A stretch of DNA of 64,000 bases from Campylobacter concisus (GTDB taxonomy: Bacteria; Campylobacterota; Campylobacteria; Campylobacterales; Campylobacteraceae), in NCBI RefSeq assembly GCF_003048375.1, contig NZ_CP021642.1, positions 310,001-374,000 on the forward strand. Reading direction: 5' to 3'. The notes under the pieces were generated by a model. It was given only the letters and a program-made list of their open reading frames with translations, was not told the DNA's origin and made no database searches. The translations under genes and the position numbers were made by a program. Shown here piece after piece: positions 45,016 to 54,235 of this stretch. Every line of letters starts with the position of its first letter. Position 1 is the first letter of the stretch.

Positions 45016-46326
45016 ATGGAATCATTCAAGCTAATTGCTGCCATTCTTGGCATCGTTGCAGTTGTAGCACTTCTAGTCTTAAAAAAAGAGACAAGAACAG
45101 TGCTAATAGGTGTTGGTTTGGTGCTTTGTTTAATCGCGCTAAAACCGATGGGGGCACTAAGTGCTTTTACTGACTATATGACTAAAGCAGGGCTTATAAA
45201 AGCTATTTGTGCGAGTATGGGTTTTGCTTTCGTTATGAAATACACAATGTGCGATAAGCACCTTGTTGCGCTTCTTACAAAGCCACTTAAAAACGTGGGA
45301 TTTATCTTGATCCCTGTAACAACAGTGCTAACTTACTTTATAAATATCGCTATCCCTTCAGCTGCTGGCTGCTCTGCTGCTGTTGGTGCAACGCTTATAC
45401 CACTTCTAATGGCATCAGGTGTTCGCCCTGCGATGGCTGGTGCGGCTGTTTTTGCAGGCACATTTGGCTCAGTCCTAAGTCCAGGCTCTGCGCACAACAT
45501 ATATGTGGCTGACCTTGTTAAAAAGACAGTTGCAAACTATACAGTTCAAGACATCATAAAAGTGCAAATTCCTAGTGCATTTACAGCTCTTGTTATCGTA
45601 GTTGTCATGCTAACTATCGTCGCAATATTATTTAAAGACTATCAAAAAGGTACAAATTTTACTCTTGAAAATGGTGCTGCTAACGAAGAGAGACCAATGT
45701 TTAAAGTAAATTTGATCTACGCTCTTATGCCACTTGTCCCACTTGTCATCTTGGTTATCGGCGGAACTAGCCTTGCAAAAGACTACAGCTTTTTGGCATG
45801 GACAAAGATGGGCGTTGCTGAGGCGATGATACTTGGTGCTATCATAGCTATCTTTGCTACTCTTACAAACCCACAAAAGATCACAAAAGAGTTCTTTAAC
45901 GGCATGGGTCATGCTTACGCTGATGTCATCGGTATCATCATCGCAGCTGGCGTTTTTGTCGCTGGCTTAAAGGCGTGCGGAGCTGTTGATGTGGTCATAG
46001 CGTGGTTAAAAACTGATCAAAGCTACGTTAAATTTGGCGGAACATTTGTGCCATTTATCATGGGTATAGTTACAGGTTCAGGCGACGCTGCTACATTTGC
46101 ATTTAACGAAGCTGTCACAACAAACGCTGCTGCTCTTGGCTTTGAGCAAGATAAGCTTGGTATGGCCGCAGCCATCGCTGGCTCACTTGGACGTTCAGCT
46201 TCTCCGATCGCTGGTGCTGCTATCGTTTGTGCTGGTATTGCTATGGTTAGCCCAGTCGAGCTTGCAAAAAGAACGTTTTTAGGTATGTTTCTCTCTGTTG
46301 TGGCGATCGCATTTTTCGTCATCTAA
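45016..46326 (+). CDS. dcuC: C4-dicarboxylate transporter, DcuC family
   Basis: This 436-aa protein has about 12 membrane helices and the DcuC-type helical-hairpin signature NIAIPSAAGCSAAVGATLIP, then GSVLSPGSAHNIYVAD. It also has a matching second half (GSGDAATFAFNEA, SLGRSASPIAGAAIV). DcuC exchanges or exports succinate/fumarate/aspartate during anaerobic growth. It has its own AAGGAGAGAGG ribosome binding site within the peptidase operon. Confidence 0.9.
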   Translation: MESFKLIAAILGIVAVVALLVLKKETRTVLIGVGLVLCLIALKPMGALSAFTDYMTKAGLIKAICASMGFAFVMKYTMCDKHLVALLTKPLKNVGFILIPVTTVLTYFINIAIPSAAGCSAAVGATLIPLLMASGVRPAMAGAAVFAGTFGSVLSPGSAHNIYVADLVKKTVANYTVQDIIKVQIPSAFTALVIVVVMLTIVAILFKDYQKGTNFTLENGAANEERPMFKVNLIYALMPLVPLVILVIGGTSLAKDYSFLAWTKMGVAEAMILGAIIAIFATLTNPQKITKEFFNGMGHAYADVIGIIIAAGVFVAGLKACGAVDVVIAWLKTDQSYVKFGGTFVPFIMGIVTGSGDAATFAFNEAVTTNAAALGFEQDKLGMAAAIAGSLGRSASPIAGAAIVCAGIAMVSPVELAKRTFLGMFLSVVAIAFFVI

Positions 46327-46335
46327 GGATGAAAG

Positions 46336-47559
46336 ATGGATATCGTAGAGAGATTTATAAACTATACGAAATTTAACACCACGACAAATAAAGAGAATGG
46401 ATTAAAAGGCATCATGCCTTCTAATCCAACCGAGTACGAGCTGGCTCTTTTTCTAAAAGATGAGCTTAGTTCGCTTGGTATAAAAGATATCATCTTGCAA
46501 GATAGTGCTATCTTGATAGCAAAAATTCCTGCAAACTGCGAAAAAGCCCCAAGTATCGCCTTTTTTGCGCACTTGGATACAAGTAGCGAGCAAAAAAACG
46601 ACACAAAAGCTAAGATAGTAAGATACACAGGTGGCGACATCTGCCTAAACGAAGAGCAGGGCATCTATCTTAAATTTAGCGACAACCCAGAGCTTAAAAA
46701 ATACGAGGGCGATGATATAGTCGTGACTGACGGCACTAGCTTGCTTGGCGCTGATGATAAGGCGGCGATCGCTAGTATCGTAAATATGGCTAGTTTTTTC
46801 ATGCAAAATCCTGAGATCAAGCACGGCAAGATCGTGATCTGCTTTGTGCCCGATGAGGAGCAGGGCTTGCTTGGTGCAAAGGCGCTTGATGTAAATTTGC
46901 TGGGAGCTGATTTTGGCTATTGCTTAGACTGCTGCGAGATAGGCGAGCTAATATACGAAAACTGGAACGCAGCTGACTGCACGGTGGTCTTTAAAGGCGT
47001 TTCGGCTCACCCGATGAACGCAAAGGGCAAGCTTGTAAATTCGCTACTTCTTGCGCATAAATTTATCTCGCTTTTGCCAGGCGGTGAAGTGCCAGAGTGC
47101 ACCGAGGGCAAAGAGGGCTACTTCTGGGTGAAAGAGCTTAGCGGAAACAGCGCAAAAACGACGCTCAAGATCGACATAAGAGAATTTGACGAGGTGAAAT
47201 TTCAAAAAAGGCTTGAGTTTTTAAGCGAGATGGCAAATTCTTTTAATAAAATTTATGGAGATCGTTGCGAGATCACGCTAAAAACACGCTATGAAAATGT
47301 CTTTAAGTTTTTAAAAGATGAAAACTCACTGCCTATAAAACTAGCAAAAGATGCCTTTAGTGAGCTAAATATCACGCCAAACATAAAGCCGATGCGAGGC
47401 GGATATGACGGCGCTGCGATCTCTGCAAAGGGCGTGCCAACGCTAAATTTATTCACAGGTGGAAATAACTTTCACTCTATCTTCGAGTACTTGCCAGTTA
47501 GCAGCCTAAAAGCCGCAAGCGAAGTGATCAAAAAAATCATAATTAACGCTGTTAAATAA
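46336..47559 (+). CDS. pepT: Peptidase T (tripeptidase)
   Basis: This 407-aa M20B aminotripeptidase shows metal-site motifs AHLDTSSEQKN, GTSLLGADDKAAIASI, VPDEEQGLLGAKALD and the late GGYDGAAISAKGVPT. It removes N-terminal residues from tripeptides. It is the last gene of the 41.7-47.6 kb block and is followed by a strong hairpin. Confidence 0.94.
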   Translation: MDIVERFINYTKFNTTTNKENGLKGIMPSNPTEYELALFLKDELSSLGIKDIILQDSAILIAKIPANCEKAPSIAFFAHLDTSSEQKNDTKAKIVRYTGGDICLNEEQGIYLKFSDNPELKKYEGDDIVVTDGTSLLGADDKAAIASIVNMASFFMQNPEIKHGKIVICFVPDEEQGLLGAKALDVNLLGADFGYCLDCCEIGELIYENWNAADCTVVFKGVSAHPMNAKGKLVNSLLLAHKFISLLPGGEVPECTEGKEGYFWVKELSGNSAKTTLKIDIREFDEVKFQKRLEFLSEMANSFNKIYGDRCEITLKTRYENVFKFLKDENSLPIKLAKDAFSELNITPNIKPMRGGYDGAAISAKGVPTLNLFTGGNNFHSIFEYLPVSSLKAASEVIKKIIINAVK

Positions 47560-47567
47560 ACTTCATA

Positions 47568-47596
47568 AAAGCCTAGATTTAGTAAATTTAGGCTTT
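47568..47596 (+). terminator. Terminator of the peptide-degradation operon
   Basis: AAAGCCTAGATTT and AAATTTAGGCTTT pair over 13 bp (one G-T pair) around AGT, eight bases after the pepT stop, followed by AAATTTTAC. Confidence 0.78.
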
Positions 47597-47618
47597 AAAT
47601 TTTACTTTCAGGACAAAA

Positions 47619-48608
47619 ATGAAGGCTTTAGCTTTGTTTAGCGGAGGGCTTGATAGCATGCTCTCTATGAAAATAATAAGTGATCAAAACATTGAAGTGG
47701 TCGCACTTTATATGGATACTGGATTTGGCGTGGATGAGGAGAAGCACGAAGTTTTAAGGCGCCGTGCAGCCTTGGCTGGAGCTAACCTAAAGGTGGTTGA
47801 TATGAGAAACGAGTATCTTCGCGACGTGCTTTTTAACCCAAAATACGGCTACGGCAAGCAGTTTAACCCTTGCATCGACTGCCACGGATATATGTTTAAA
47901 ACCGCTCTTAATATGCTAAAAAGTGAAAATGCAAATTTTATAATCACAGGCGAAGTCGTAGGACAAAGACCGATGAGCCAGCGCAGAGACGCACTTTTTC
48001 AGGTTAAGCGCCTAGCTGATGACGAGGACGATCTAGTGCTTCGTCCGATGTGCGCTAAGCTCTTGCCGCCAACTAAGCCAGAGCGCGAGGGCTGGGTCGA
48101 TAGAGAGAGGCTACTTGATATAAGCGGGCGCGATAGAAAGCCGCAACTTGCTTTGGCGAAGGAATTTGGCTTTGAGGACTTTGCAACGCCTGGAGGTGGC
48201 TGTTTGCTAACGATCGAGAGCTTTGCAGTCAAGATAAAAGACTACTTGAAATTTGATAAAGAGATGCGAGATATCGACGTTACGTGGCTAAAACTTGGTA
48301 GGCATCTGCGCTTGGTTGATGGAGCTAAAATGATAATAGGACGTGATGAGAGTGATAATAACGCACTTTTGGCCCATCCAAATGATAAATTTGAGCAGGT
48401 GAAATTTAAAGAGAGCGACGACATCGTGGGAGCTGTTAGCTTCATAAGCAAAAACGCTAGCCAAGCTGACAAAGAGCTTGCTGCAAGGCTTGCGTTAGCT
48501 TATACAAAAGCAAGCAGAGAAGATGAATTTGAAGTTAGCATCGCTAATGAGAAATTTATCATCAAACCTGAAGATAAAAAACTAGCGCAAGAGTTTTTTG
48601 TAAAATAA
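47619..48608 (+). CDS. PP-loop ATPase, ThiI/MnmA-like tRNA sulfurtransferase family
   Basis: This 329-aa protein has the PP-loop SGGLDSM (residues 8-14), the CIDCHGYM Cys pair and FIITGEVVGQRPMSQ, all features of ThiI/MnmA-type adenylating enzymes. The C-terminal part (after residue 190) resembles an NFACT-R-like domain (LKLGRHLRLVDGAKMIIGRDESDN). Family members probably thiolate tRNA. It has no THUMP domain. It is separated from pepT by a terminator, so it is likely its own unit. Confidence 0.82.
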   Translation: MKALALFSGGLDSMLSMKIISDQNIEVVALYMDTGFGVDEEKHEVLRRRAALAGANLKVVDMRNEYLRDVLFNPKYGYGKQFNPCIDCHGYMFKTALNMLKSENANFIITGEVVGQRPMSQRRDALFQVKRLADDEDDLVLRPMCAKLLPPTKPEREGWVDRERLLDISGRDRKPQLALAKEFGFEDFATPGGGCLLTIESFAVKIKDYLKFDKEMRDIDVTWLKLGRHLRLVDGAKMIIGRDESDNNALLAHPNDKFEQVKFKESDDIVGAVSFISKNASQADKELAARLALAYTKASREDEFEVSIANEKFIIKPEDKKLAQEFFVK

Positions 48609-48726
48609 ATCCAAATTTGCAAAGGAATTTGATCTAAATTTCTTTGCAATATCTAAAATTTTATAACTATTTCAAACCCCCACAAAATCTAAATTCACAA
48701 AATTTCTAGTCATAAATATGTCACAC

Positions 48727-48742
48727 TTGTACTGAAGTACAA
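48727..48742 (+). promoter_or_regulatory. Perfect palindrome upstream of first retention-module gene
   Basis: TTGTACT-GA-AGTACAA is a perfect 7-bp dyad about 56 bases before the ATG, in the promoter region. A related but imperfect copy lies at the same distance before the paralogue (50678-50693). It looks like an operator; the regulator is unknown. Confidence 0.6.
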
Positions 48743-49211
48743 TGGTTTGATTTTAATAAAACCGCTAAATTTAAGAAAAAATTTAAAAAGGGAGACACAT
48801 GTCAAAGGAAATAGGCGTAGTAAAAAATGTAACGCAAGGAAGCGTAAAAGCTGTAAGCCCAACAGGCGAAAGCAGAGAATTAAAAGTAGGTGACATAGTA
48901 TATCAAGGTGAAAAGATAGTCACTGAAACAACTGACGCAAAAGTAGTAATAGCAAAAGCAGATGGAAAAGAGATAAGCCTAATAGGTAAAGACTCAATAA
49001 ATTTAGACCAAAGCGTTAGTGAAAATTCTCAAACAACAGCTGATATAAATTCACTTCAAAAAGCAATACTTGGTGGTCAAGACCTTAACGCTCTTGAAGA
49101 GACTGCAGCTGGTGGAAACCAAGCTGGTGGAAACGCTGGAGGTGATGGAGTAAGTCTTGGTGCTGCTAGCTTTGCACAAGGTGGTCACTACTCAAATATA
49201 AGTGCGAATTT
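48735..49211 (+). repeat. 477-bp direct repeat, copy 1
   Basis: Bases 48735-49211 are identical by eye to 50686-51162 (offset 1951). The repeat spans the promoter, ribosome binding site (AAAGGGAG) and the first 413 bases of the two retention-module genes, then stops abruptly mid-gene. Confidence 0.9.
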
Positions 49212-50562
49212 CTCTAACCTTTCATCTCAAACAAGCGCAAATGCCCCAGCTGTTTCAAATGTGCGTGGTGGTGCATCTGCTGAGCCATCTGATGGTTTTG
49301 TATCAAGCGCAGCAGCTTCTAGTCAGCCTGTTCAGCCTGTGATAGCTCCTGCTAGAGCTTATATCACAGTAGATAGCGGCTCGGCACATAGTAGCGAGGT
49401 CTCAGAGAGCGATAGGAGCTATCCTTATATGCAATATAACTTTCATATCGAAAATGCTCCAGCAGGCTCACTTACTACTAATCTAAAGATCGATCTTGGC
49501 GGCCAAGCTACTAAGGGTGAAGACTATGAGCATCCTGAGTACTCAATGGACGGAGGCAATACATGGACGGCTGTTGATCCTGATATGGTGCTAAAAAACG
49601 TAGTTGTACAAGACGGCGTTATCAAATTTAGAATGAAAGTCATCGACGACTACGGACAACATGCTGGTAATCAAAATGAGGGCACAAAAATGAGCGATGA
49701 GGGCACACAAATCCATGCTAACATCACAGAATTTGGTAAATATAGTGAAGAGGCTACTATCTCTATAAGCTCAGACAACGGCCTTATAAGCTCAGACTCT
49801 GCATCTAGCAAAATAGTAGAAAACGATGACTTTGTTAAATTTGCTGGCGATGTAGATGCTGAGGGCAAGGAGCTTAACACAGGCATTGGCGATGATACTA
49901 TCCACGCTAAAGAGGGCGATGTTAAAAACATTAATATCAAGATGGGTGATGGCGATGATCAGGCTATTTTTGAAAACCATACGATCATGAATACTACGAT
50001 CGATGGCGGAAACGGAAGCGATATCATCAATCTAACAAGCAATGATAAGACGATCGACACAACTGTTTTAGGTGGAAACGGCGACGATGTAATCAAATTT
50101 ACCACCAAAGACGGAGTATCAACTGGCAATGTTTTTGATGGTGGAGACGGCGTAGATACTTTGGTTATTGGTAGTAGAGATACATTTACAGATACGACTA
50201 ATACTTATAAAAACTTTGAAAAAGTAGATGTTACGGCTCTTACAGAGGGCGAAGCAATCCAAATATCTGGCAAAGCCGACCTGGCTGCTATTATAGATAG
50301 ATTTACAAATAACGGCTCACATGAGCTTACTCTTGTAACAGATAGAACGACTGAACCAGGTAAATTTTTTAATGGCGGTGTCTATTTTTGGAGTATTGTT
50401 GATGGCAGAAGCCCAAACATTAATGGTGGTAAACCTACTGGTGTCACAACAGAGCAAGATGAACATTTTTACAAGATGAGTTTTGAGCATAATGGCGAAA
50501 ACTATGTACTAAACGTTCAAAATGAGATACCATATTCATATGCTATAACTGATTATCTTTAA
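48799..50562 (+). CDS. LapA-like retention-module surface protein with RTX-like repeats (A)
   Basis: In this 587-aa protein, residues 1-100 are the retention module of large type-1-secreted adhesins (VVKNVTQGSVKAVSPTGESR ... GKDSINLD), which plugs the outer-membrane TolC-like pore. ETAAGG at about 101-106 matches the TAAG site cut by LapG-type proteases. A Gly/Ala-rich linker follows. Residues about 185-340 form a Calx-beta-like domain (KGEDYEHPEYS ... ISISSDNGLISSDS). Short RTX-like Gly-Asp repeats (GNGSDIIN, GNGDDVIKF, GGDGVDTL) lie at about 390-460. It is small for a LapA adhesin. No T1SS or lapDG gene is adjacent. Confidence 0.85.
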   Translation: MSKEIGVVKNVTQGSVKAVSPTGESRELKVGDIVYQGEKIVTETTDAKVVIAKADGKEISLIGKDSINLDQSVSENSQTTADINSLQKAILGGQDLNALEETAAGGNQAGGNAGGDGVSLGAASFAQGGHYSNISANFSNLSSQTSANAPAVSNVRGGASAEPSDGFVSSAAASSQPVQPVIAPARAYITVDSGSAHSSEVSESDRSYPYMQYNFHIENAPAGSLTTNLKIDLGGQATKGEDYEHPEYSMDGGNTWTAVDPDMVLKNVVVQDGVIKFRMKVIDDYGQHAGNQNEGTKMSDEGTQIHANITEFGKYSEEATISISSDNGLISSDSASSKIVENDDFVKFAGDVDAEGKELNTGIGDDTIHAKEGDVKNINIKMGDGDDQAIFENHTIMNTTIDGGNGSDIINLTSNDKTIDTTVLGGNGDDVIKFTTKDGVSTGNVFDGGDGVDTLVIGSRDTFTDTTNTYKNFEKVDVTALTEGEAIQISGKADLAAIIDRFTNNGSHELTLVTDRTTEPGKFFNGGVYFWSIVDGRSPNINGGKPTGVTTEQDEHFYKMSFEHNGENYVLNVQNEIPYSYAITDYL

Positions 50563-50570
50563 TTTTTATT

Positions 50571-50598
50571 CTGCCACTTCGGTGGCAGTTTTATTTTT
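50571..50598 (+). terminator. Intrinsic terminator
   Basis: CTGCCAC-TTCG-GTGGCAG followed by TTTTATTTTT: a perfect 7-bp stem with a TTCG tetraloop, eight bases after the stop of the first retention-module gene. Confidence 0.92.
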
Positions 50599-50677
50599 AT
50601 ATTTCTAAATTTTTACAACCGCTCCAACCCCCAAAAATTCTAAATTTGCAAAATTCACAGTCATAAATATGTCACAA

Positions 50678-50693
50678 CTGTACCAAAGTACAA
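50678..50693 (+). promoter_or_regulatory. Degenerate palindrome upstream of second retention-module gene
   Basis: CTGTACCAAAGTACAA: the same element as at 48727-48742 with the left arm altered (TTGTACT to CTGTACC). Position relative to the ATG is the same. The two genes may therefore respond differently to the same regulator. Confidence 0.5.
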
Positions 50694-51162
50694 TGGTTTG
50701 ATTTTAATAAAACCGCTAAATTTAAGAAAAAATTTAAAAAGGGAGACACATGTCAAAGGAAATAGGCGTAGTAAAAAATGTAACGCAAGGAAGCGTAAAA
50801 GCTGTAAGCCCAACAGGCGAAAGCAGAGAATTAAAAGTAGGTGACATAGTATATCAAGGTGAAAAGATAGTCACTGAAACAACTGACGCAAAAGTAGTAA
50901 TAGCAAAAGCAGATGGAAAAGAGATAAGCCTAATAGGTAAAGACTCAATAAATTTAGACCAAAGCGTTAGTGAAAATTCTCAAACAACAGCTGATATAAA
51001 TTCACTTCAAAAAGCAATACTTGGTGGTCAAGACCTTAACGCTCTTGAAGAGACTGCAGCTGGTGGAAACCAAGCTGGTGGAAACGCTGGAGGTGATGGA
51101 GTAAGTCTTGGTGCTGCTAGCTTTGCACAAGGTGGTCACTACTCAAATATAAGTGCGAATTT
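50686..51162 (+). repeat. 477-bp direct repeat, copy 2
   Basis: This is an identical copy of 48735-49211. The left edge is a G/A difference inside the palindrome; the right edge is in codon 138, after which the two proteins are unrelated. Confidence 0.9.
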
Positions 51163-52912
51163 TAATGATCTTGGCGACCTAGGTGCTGTATTTGAATCTC
51201 CGGTTAGCTCAGTTGGCGGCGGACAGGGTGAAAATTTAGGTGACGGAGCGGCTACTGATAACGTAGTACCACCACAACCATTGCCACAACCACCATTGCC
51301 ACCACAACCAAACGGAATAATCAAAATCCCACTCTCAGCACACAAAGGCGAGGACCCAGCAGCTGAGCTGATACCGGCATTTACAACAAAGATACCTAGC
51401 GGATATAGCGTGCAAAAGCAAGGTGATGGCAGAAGCTACCTAGTGCCTGATGATGGTGTGAATGAATTTACATACAATAATGGCTGGTACGTGAGCAACG
51501 ACGGCCAGCTAGCTATCGGTCAAGACGAGGCTAAAAAGCTAGCAGTAACGAGCAACGCAAATGAGGGCAACTACCCAGATGATGGCACAGTAGCAAAGAT
51601 AGTAGCTCCGAATGCACAGCTAAACGTTTTTGGCTCAGATATCAACGACGAAATAGTTGTAGATAATGCGCAGATAAATAATGTTTATGGCGGTGTTGGT
51701 GCTGATAAAATTTCAGGCATAAATTCTGCAAAGCTTAGCAACATCTCTGGTGGCTCTGGCGATGATGTGATCGATCTAAACAAAACTACGATCACTGGCA
51801 TGGTTGTGGGCAACGAAGGCGACGATACTATAAATGTAGATAATGGCTCAAAAGTTGCTAAAAGTGTATATGGAAACGACGGAAAAGACACTATAACGAT
51901 AGATAATAACTCTGTTGTTAGTAAGAATGTATTTGGTAACGCTGGCGAAGATACGATAGTAGTTCAAGGCGGTGCTAAGGTAGATGGCTGGGTGCTTGGC
52001 GATACAAAGACTAAAAATGATATGCATGAAAAACAGGTAAATCCATCTTTAGATATAACAGATAATGGCGCTGGTAATGACACCATAAAAATAAGTGGCG
52101 CAGGAACTAGTGTAAAAAATATAGGTGGTGGAAACGGCGATGATACCATCACAGTAGAAAATGGTGCGCGTGTTGTACTTATCCAAGCAGATGAGGGCGA
52201 CGATACCATAACTGTAACTGGCGCTGGCACATTCACAAGCGCAGTAAACGGCAGAGGTGGCGACGATACTATCTTAGTTAGCGACCAAGCAACGGTTGAA
52301 GGAGTAATCGGCAGATGGGGCAATGACAACATAACTGTAACAGGTGCTGGCACTACTGTGACTGAGTATGTAGAGGGCAACGAAGATGCTGATACTATTA
52401 GAATTTTAGACGGAGCTACTGTAAATCAATATGTAAGCGGTGGTCGTGGCGAGGCGCCTAGCGTATATGGTGGCGCTCAAGACTCTGATAAAAATACAGT
52501 GATCATCAAAAATGCCACAGTAAAAGGCGCCGTAGAAGGTAGCACTCGCGGTGGTGATAGCGAGATCGAAATTTCGGGCTCTACTATAAATGGTAAAGTA
52601 GTTGGCTCTAGCGACGGTACAAAAGCTAGCAAACTTAGCATAGAAGATGGCTCTGTGGACTTTAGTAAGGTTGAGAAAATAACAAGCCTTGAGCTTGGCG
52701 GAGCTGATAAAAATTTAAATATCACGCTAACTAAAGATGATATCCTTAGAAACAACGAGCTTAAGATAGATGGCGAAAATGGCGATAGAGTAACGCTAGA
52801 TGGCGGCTTTATAGAAGCTGGCTCGCATGATGGCTACAAAACATACACAGCAAACCACTCAGGCACTACGGTAAGTGTTGAGATAAGAAACGACGTCGTT
52901 GTAGATATATAA
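50750..52912 (+). CDS. LapA-like retention-module surface protein with beta-helix repeats (B)
   Basis: This 720-aa protein has residues 1-138 identical to protein A, including the TAAG cleavage motif at about 102-105. A Pro/Gln-rich spacer (PPQPLPQPPLPPQPN) follows. Residues about 280-620 are a long run of roughly 20-residue repeats with G-x-D-T-I-x-V cores (for example GNEGDDTINVDNGSKV and GNAGEDTIVVQGGAKV), which suggest a Ca-binding or right-handed beta-helix stalk. No Calx-beta domain as in protein A. It should be secreted by a type-1 system located elsewhere. Confidence 0.85.
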   Translation: MSKEIGVVKNVTQGSVKAVSPTGESRELKVGDIVYQGEKIVTETTDAKVVIAKADGKEISLIGKDSINLDQSVSENSQTTADINSLQKAILGGQDLNALEETAAGGNQAGGNAGGDGVSLGAASFAQGGHYSNISANFNDLGDLGAVFESPVSSVGGGQGENLGDGAATDNVVPPQPLPQPPLPPQPNGIIKIPLSAHKGEDPAAELIPAFTTKIPSGYSVQKQGDGRSYLVPDDGVNEFTYNNGWYVSNDGQLAIGQDEAKKLAVTSNANEGNYPDDGTVAKIVAPNAQLNVFGSDINDEIVVDNAQINNVYGGVGADKISGINSAKLSNISGGSGDDVIDLNKTTITGMVVGNEGDDTINVDNGSKVAKSVYGNDGKDTITIDNNSVVSKNVFGNAGEDTIVVQGGAKVDGWVLGDTKTKNDMHEKQVNPSLDITDNGAGNDTIKISGAGTSVKNIGGGNGDDTITVENGARVVLIQADEGDDTITVTGAGTFTSAVNGRGGDDTILVSDQATVEGVIGRWGNDNITVTGAGTTVTEYVEGNEDADTIRILDGATVNQYVSGGRGEAPSVYGGAQDSDKNTVIIKNATVKGAVEGSTRGGDSEIEISGSTINGKVVGSSDGTKASKLSIEDGSVDFSKVEKITSLELGGADKNLNITLTKDDILRNNELKIDGENGDRVTLDGGFIEAGSHDGYKTYTANHSGTTVSVEIRNDVVVDI

Positions 52913-52916
52913 TAAA

Positions 52917-52948
52917 TTTGGTCTAAAAGGGAAACCTTTTGGACCAAA
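52917..52948 (+). terminator. Long hairpin after second retention-module gene
   Basis: TTTGGTCTAAAAGG and CCTTTTGGACCAAA pair over 14 bp (one T-G pair) around GAAA, four bases after the stop. A T-rich stretch (ACTTTTCT) follows at short distance. Confidence 0.8.
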
Positions 52949-53119
52949 AACTTTTCTCTAAATTTATACTCAAATTTTAAAAATACCAATCAAATTTCAT
53001 TGCTTTGTCAAATTTTTATTAAATTATAAAAATATATTATGCTTAAATTGCATATTAATGCAATAGTATATATTATTTGCAAGTTAAATATAAAAATATA
53101 TACTTTAAAAAGGAATAAA

Positions 53120-54144
53120 ATGAGAAAAATTTTTACTGTCCTTGTGGTTCTGCTAACTACCTTGAGCATAAATGCCGCCGAGGTTAGAGAGATCAAAGAT
53201 ATCTCTGGCGATATCGTCAAAGTCCCAGTAAATGTCGAAAAGATCGCCACGCTTTGGTATGCAAATAACCAGATCGTCTTGATGCTAGGTGGGGCTGATA
53301 AGATAGTAGCGACGACCGATCTTATCAAAAATAACAAGTGGTTTGCGCATGTATATCCTAGAATTTCGAGCATACCAAATGGCGTAAGTGCCAAGAGTTT
53401 GCAGGTTGAAGAGCTAGTTAAACTAAACCCAGATATCGTCATAGCTGCTGATAAAAACAACAAAGAAGAGCTAGCTAAAAACGGCTTTACCGTTCTTTAT
53501 CCGTCATTTACCAACCACGCAGACATGAAAAAGAGCATATCCATCATGGCCGAAGTCATAGGTGGTGACGCGCCAAAGATAGCCAAGAAATTTAACGACT
53601 ATTTTGATCAAAACCTTCAAAAAGTACTAAGCAAAACAGATAAGATCGCAACGTCAGATAGACCAAAAGTGCTTCACATAGCAGAAGGTAAAAATTTATT
53701 TAAAGTAGATGGCTTAAATAACCATAATCGACGAGTGGATCAGCGTTGCAGGTGGCGTAAATGCGGTGCAAGCAAAGGGCAATATGCTCGAGCTTAACGA
53801 TGAAGAGATACCAAATTTAAATCCAGACGTGATCATCATAGGCAGAGCCAAAGCACCAGAAATTTTAAAAAAGCTATATGAAGATCAAGTCTATGCTGGC
53901 ACAAACGCTGTCAAAAACAAAAAAGTCTATGTAAATCCAGCTGGCGTCTTTAGCTGGGATAGATATGGCGCCGAGGGTGCTTTGCAAATTTTATGGGCGG
54001 CGAAGACTCTGCATCCTGAGCTTTTTTGAAGATCTGGACATTGTGGCTGAAACAAAGAAATTTTATAAAGAATTTCTGCACTACGACCTAACCGATAAAG
54101 AGGCTGACTGCATCTTAAACGGTCTAGACCCAGAGGGTAAATAG
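53120..54144 (+). pseudogene. Periplasmic metal/heme-type ABC binding protein, two frameshifts
   Basis: The signal peptide MRKIFTVLVVLLTTLSINA is followed by a class III (FecB/BtuF-like) binding-protein fold: IATLWYANNQIVLMLGG, LNPDIVIAADKNN, and later NLNPDVIIIGRAKAPE. The first frame fails near 53722 (after VDGLNN); the correct sequence resumes one base out of frame as IIDEWISVAGGVNAVQA. A second slip at a T6 run (54022-54027) cuts off FEDLDIVAETKKFYKEF and the true C-terminus at 54144. No permease or ATPase gene is next to it. This is either a pseudogene or sequence errors in two places. ATG 53120 has AAAAAGGA upstream. Confidence 0.82.
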
Positions 54145-54235
54145 AAATTTATGGTGAGTATAGTTACGATGTTAGAGCTTTTAGGTTGTTTTTATAATTT
54201 TTAGTATTGTTTTGGGTATTAAATAAAGGACAAAA

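Noticed and set aside
51139-52755. Minus-strand Ser/Val/Pro-rich frames under the second retention-module gene
   Set aside because: They mirror the repeat coding on the plus strand and have no start context of their own.
53039-53119. 27-residue N-terminal extension of the binding protein
   Set aside because: The signal peptide begins at ATG 53120 with AAAAAGGA; the extension is AT-rich noncoding DNA.
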